Positions 61,003-64,000 of a DNA stretch of 64,000 bases are shown one piece after another (the first letter of the stretch is position 1; the number at the start of each line of letters is the position of its first letter). A model generated the notes under the pieces. The model was not told the origin of the DNA, ran no database searches, and saw only the letters and a program-made list of their open reading frames with translations. A program made the position numbers and the translations under genes. The stretch is from Streptomyces formicae (GTDB taxonomy: Bacteria; Actinomycetota; Actinomycetes; Streptomycetales; Streptomycetaceae). The stretch covers positions 7,480,001 through 7,544,000 of the forward strand of contig NZ_CP022685.1 in the NCBI RefSeq assembly GCF_002556545.1, in the 5' to 3' direction.

Positions 61003-62091
61003 TCAGGGCGTGGCGGCGAGGGACGGCCAGAGCGTGGTGGCGGTGAGGGAGCGGGCCAGGCGGCGGGCCCAGTAGGTCTCGTCGCCGTCCTCGTCGCGCC
61101 AGGACCACAGGCGGGTGGTGGCGAGGTGGAGCGGGTTGAGCCGGGTGATGCCGATGGCGCCGTGCAGTTGGTGGGCGATGCGGGCGATCTCGGCGGCCGA
61201 CGCGGACGCCTGGGTCTTGGCCGCGGCGACGGCGCCGTGTGCGACGGGACCGCCGGTGTCCAGTGGGGCGGCGGCGGCCCCGACGGCGGCGCGGACCAGG
61301 GCCGCCTCCTCGATCAGCCGCGCCTCTTCCTGCTTGACGGCCTGGAAGCGGCTGAGCGGACGGCCGAACTGGGTGCGCGCGCCGGTGTGGGCGACCGTCA
61401 GGTCGACGCAGCGTTCGGCGGCACCGGCGATCAGGGCGGAGCGGGCCAGGGCCGCGCGGAGCCCGGCCTCTTCGAGTACTTCGGGGGTGATCCGGCGGAC
61501 CTGCGACGCCGGGATCTCCACGGCAGCCAGGTGCAGGTCGTCGCGGGGTTCCCCGGCGAGGTTGCCCCCGGGGGTGAGGACGGCCCGGCCGGGAGGCAGG
61601 GTGAACAGGACGGGGCCCGAGGGGGCGGTGGCCAGGACGACCACCTCGGTGACGGCGCGGGCCCAGGGAACGCGGTGCAGGGCACCGGTGACCAGCAGGG
61701 AGTCGTCCTCGCCCAGGCAACCGGCCGAGCCGACGGCTGAGGCGGCGGGACGCGCGTAGCGGATCGTCAGGTCGGGGGCGATCGCGTAGCTGAGCGGCCC
61801 TTCGGGGACGGGGAGTCCGGCGCGGCGCAGAAGGGGGCGGGCGACCAGGGCCGTCTCGGCGAACGGGGCGGGGACGGCGCGGTGCCCTGCCTCCTGGACG
61901 GCGGTGAGGAGTTCGGCGGTGGAGGCGTCCTCGGAGGGAAGGGCCACGGCGTCGGGAGCGGTGGTGTTGGTGACGACGGCGATGGCGTCCGCGGCGTGGA
62001 AGGCGGCGGTGTCGTAGGCGTCGGCGGAGATGACGGGGGCGCCGGTGTCGATCGTGTGGGTGTTCGTCTGGGTTTCCGTCCGGGGTTCCAT
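61003..62091 (-). CDS. Acyl-CoA dehydrogenase, small subunit of a heteromeric pair
   Basis: 362 residues. The C-terminal half has the FAD/helical bundle motifs GARTQFGRPLSRFQAVKQEEARLIEEAALVRAAV and AHQLHGAIGITRLNPLHLATTRLWSWRDEDGDETYW; the N-terminal half is reduced and less conserved. Together with the gene at 62091, whose stop overlaps this start (ATGA), it fits the two-gene heteromeric acyl-CoA dehydrogenases of steroid and branched-chain acid degradation in actinobacteria (FadE28/29-like). Which substrate is unknown. Confidence 0.8.
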   Translation of the reverse strand: MEPRTETQTNTHTIDTGAPVISADAYDTAAFHAADAIAVVTNTTAPDAVALPSEDASTAELLTAVQEAGHRAVPAPFAETALVARPLLRRAGLPVPEGPLSYAIAPDLTIRYARPAASAVGSAGCLGEDDSLLVTGALHRVPWARAVTEVVVLATAPSGPVLFTLPPGRAVLTPGGNLAGEPRDDLHLAAVEIPASQVRRITPEVLEEAGLRAALARSALIAGAAERCVDLTVAHTGARTQFGRPLSRFQAVKQEEARLIEEAALVRAAVGAAAAPLDTGGPVAHGAVAAAKTQASASAAEIARIAHQLHGAIGITRLNPLHLATTRLWSWRDEDGDETYWARRLARSLTATTLWPSLAATP

Positions 62092-63272
62092 CAGTGCTGC
62101 TCCAGACCGCGAGTGATGATGCCGCGAAGGATTTCGTTGGTGCCGCCGCGCAGGGTGTAGCCGGGGCTGTGCAGCAGGGCGAAGGCGAGCAGTTCGGGGT
62201 GGCTGCCGGGAGTGGCGTGCGGATCGGCCGGGGTCGGCAGGATGCCGCGGACGGTGTCGACCAGCGTGCCCTCGAGACGGGTGCCGAGGTCCTTGACCAG
62301 GGCGGCCTGGATGTCGGGCGAGGCGCCCGCGTCCAGCGAGGCCGCCACTGCGAGGGACAGTCGGCGGACGCTGTGCAGACGGGCCGTCAGGATGCCGACC
62401 TCGGTGAGCTGTGCGGCCGTGGCCGAACCCCGTTCCAGTTCGCGGAGCAGGGAGACCAGCAGGGGGAAGGTGGACAAGTAGCGTTCCGGGCCGCTGCGTT
62501 CGAAGGCGAGCTCGCCGGTGACCTGCTGCCAGCCGTCGCCCCGCCGTCCGAGCACCATGCCGTCGGGAACGTCGACGCCCTCGAAATGGCAGGCGTTGAA
62601 GCGGTGCTCGCCGCTCATCAGCCGGATCGGCTCGATCCGCACGCCCGGCGCGCGCAGGTCGACGAGGAACTGGCTGAGCCCCGCGTGCTTGTCGTCGGTA
62701 TCGTCGGTGCGGGCCAGGACGATGGCGTAGTCGTTGACGTGGGCGCCGCCGGTCCACATCTTGGTGCCGGTCAACCGCCAGCCGTCGGCGGTGCGTTCGG
62801 CTCGGGTGGCGACCGAGGCCAGGTCGGAGCCGCTGCCCTTCTCGCTCATGCCGATGGAGAAGAAGCACTGCCCTGCGGCGATCCCCGGCAGGAAGAAGCG
62901 ACGCTGCTCCTCGGTGCCGTGCCGGAGGATGGACGGCCCTGCCTGCCGGTCGGAGACCCAGTGGGCGCTGACCGGGGCGCCGGCCGCGAGCAGTTCCTCG
63001 ATCACCACGTAGCGGTCGAGGAAGCCGCGGCCCGCGCCGCCGTACTCGACGGGCAGGGCCATGCCGACCCAGCCGCGCTCGGCGAGGCGACGGCTGAAGC
63101 CCGGGTCCCAACCGGCCAGCCAGGAGTCGGGGCGGCCGAGGACGGTGCCGAGGGCGCGCTCCTCCTCGAGGAAGGCGCGGACCTCGTGGCGAAGCCCACG
63201 GGCCGATTCGGGCAGGGCGACATCGGGGAATGCGATCGGGGAAGGCGTCGGGGAAAGTACCGAAGGGGACAT
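62091..63272 (-). CDS. Acyl-CoA dehydrogenase, partner subunit
   Basis: 393 residues with the full family layout: HEVRAFLEEERALG, GWVGMALPVEYGGAGRGFLDRYVVIEELLAAGAPVSAHW, CFFSIGMSEKGSGSDLASVATRAERTADGWRLTGTKMWTGGAHVNDYAIVLARTD, VTGELAFERSGPERY and a C-terminal GYTLRGGTNEILRGIITRGL. At the position where medium-chain enzymes have the catalytic Glu in YEGT this has RGGT, so the base may come from elsewhere or from the partner subunit. It is 44 bases downstream of a CoA transferase gene in the same direction. Confidence 0.85.
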   Translation of the reverse strand: MSPSVLSPTPSPIAFPDVALPESARGLRHEVRAFLEEERALGTVLGRPDSWLAGWDPGFSRRLAERGWVGMALPVEYGGAGRGFLDRYVVIEELLAAGAPVSAHWVSDRQAGPSILRHGTEEQRRFFLPGIAAGQCFFSIGMSEKGSGSDLASVATRAERTADGWRLTGTKMWTGGAHVNDYAIVLARTDDTDDKHAGLSQFLVDLRAPGVRIEPIRLMSGEHRFNACHFEGVDVPDGMVLGRRGDGWQQVTGELAFERSGPERYLSTFPLLVSLLRELERGSATAAQLTEVGILTARLHSVRRLSLAVAASLDAGASPDIQAALVKDLGTRLEGTLVDTVRGILPTPADPHATPGSHPELLAFALLHSPGYTLRGGTNEILRGIITRGLEQH

Positions 63273-63316
63273 GGTTGATCCGCTCCAGGGGTGGGTGATG
63301 GGTGAGGAGAACGCGG

Positions 63317-64000
63317 TCAGTTCGCGGGATGCAGCAAGGCGGGGTCGAAGCCGACGTCGCGGAGCACCTGGTCGGTGTGCTGGCCGATGCGCGGGCAGGG
63401 CCGCGGCTCAGGCTCCGGGTCGGCCGAGTAGCGGACCGGGCGGCCGATGACCCGGTAGCGGCCCTCGGTGGGGTGCTCGGCGTCGCGCAGCAGGCCGCCC
63501 TCCTGGGCGTAGGCGGTGGTGGCTGCGGACTCCAGGTCGAGCACGGGGGCGGCGGCGATGCCCGCCCGGTCGCAGAACTCCTGCCATGCGGCGCTGGTGT
63601 GCAGCGGCGTCAGCTCCGCGAGCAGCGGATAGAACGCGTCGGCGTTGCGGGCCCGCTCGGGTCCGGTGGCGAAGCGCGGGTCGGAGGCCAGGTCGGGGCG
63701 GTCCACGAAGGCGGTGAAGTCCCGCCAGTCGCGGTCGCTGTGCGGCATGATGCACATCCAGCCGTCGGCGGTGCGCAGGGCGCGGCGCTGCGGGCTGAGC
63801 GAGCGGGCCGAGCCGAACTCCCCGTCGGTCTCCAGGGCGGCCGCTCCCAGGTGCTCGACCAGGTTGAAGGCGAGCATGGTGTCGGCCATGGGGACTTCGA
63901 CGTGCTGCCCGGTGCCGCCGTGTTCCCGGTAGTGCAGCGCGGCCAGGACCGACTGGGCGATCTGCATGCCGCAGATCTTGTCGGCAAGGACCGTGGGAAC
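63317..64000 (-). CDS. CaiB/BaiF (class III) CoA transferase, partial at window edge
   Basis: 227 residues are visible; the frame continues through VPTVLADKICGMQIAQSVLAALHYREHGGTGQHVEVPMADTMLAFNLVEHLG past 64000. VLADKICGMQIAQSVLAAL and GTGQHVEVPMADTMLAF are typical of the large domain of class III CoA transferases, which move CoA between carboxylic acids using an aspartate intermediate that would lie nearer the missing N-terminus. With the two dehydrogenases it suggests a short acid-catabolism or side-chain degradation operon. Confidence 0.85.
   Translation of the reverse strand, partial: VPTVLADKICGMQIAQSVLAALHYREHGGTGQHVEVPMADTMLAFNLVEHLGAAALETDGEFGSARSLSPQRRALRTADGWMCIMPHSDRDWRDFTAFVDRPDLASDPRFATGPERARNADAFYPLLAELTPLHTSAAWQEFCDRAGIAAAPVLDLESAATTAYAQEGGLLRDAEHPTEGRYRVIGRPVRYSADPEPEPRPCPRIGQHTDQVLRDVGFDPALLHPAN

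Noticed and set aside
1..64000. CRISPR arrays, rRNA genes, complete insertion sequences or prophage
   Set aside because: No spaced direct repeats, no rRNA-like sequence, no transposase, integrase or phage structural genes were recognised.

Overview
The window reads as a piece of a Streptomyces (or close actinomycete) chromosome. The DNA is very GC-rich with GC-biased third codon positions. Gene families typical of that group are present: a SARP/AfsR-type regulator with an NB-ARC ATPase, LytR-CpsA-Psr (LCP) wall-polymer ligases, a mycofactocin-type short-chain dehydrogenase, a mycothiol-dependent DinB-like protein, RsbW/RsbU-like partner-switching proteins and many GTG starts. Assignments rest on motifs and recalled families; no database search was possible.

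Layout. 1-3181: minus-strand biosynthetic operon (group II PLP decarboxylase, PaaK-like adenylating enzyme, start of a third gene). 3926-6660: CotH-like kinase plus partner protein. 6813-7308: small HTH gene and a frameshifted plasmid/ICE-type remnant. 7317-16471: alpha/beta hydrolase, AraC regulator, phosphotransferase, gap, ArsR plus MgtA-type P-ATPase, LCP protein, TatA. 16523-17774: VanZ-like and DUF2267 proteins, then a single tRNA gene with its own promoter and terminator. 17895-21965: STAS remnant, RsbW-like kinase, RsbU-like PP2C phosphatase, a CarH-like B12 protein and a STAS protein. 22963-27662: a trypsin-co-occurring-domain protein coupled to a 1440-residue trypsin/STAND/propeller protein. 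27776-31431: secreted hydrolase and a two-component system. 32721-35076: three-gene operon (two-TM protein, cupin, HD protein). 35295-41746: DinB-like protein, STAND ATPase, PP2C, GlsB-like protein, acyltransferase, GNAT and an isochorismatase-fold protein. 42112-47054: polysaccharide synthase, LCP protein and PAP2 membrane protein. 47237-51738: ANL ligase, MITE, amidohydrolase and mycofactocin-type SDR. 52660-58044: permease, acetyltransferase, gene remnants and a lipoprotein. 58146-64000: SARP/AfsR regulator, two acyl-CoA dehydrogenases and a CoA transferase cut by the window edge.

The strongest candidates for something new are: (1) the tRNA gene at 17630-17702, which folds as a glycine tRNA (UCC anticodon, U73, encoded CCA) but carries G-U-G-C in place of G-T-Psi-C in the T arm and a pyrimidine at position 37, suggesting a role outside translation; (2) the B12-photoreceptor-like protein translationally coupled to a partner-switching module; and (3) the trypsin/STAND/propeller protein, a likely conflict or cell-fate module. 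Lesser items are a two-TM/cupin/HD operon, a 178-bp MITE between convergent genes, and two sets of duplicated operators.
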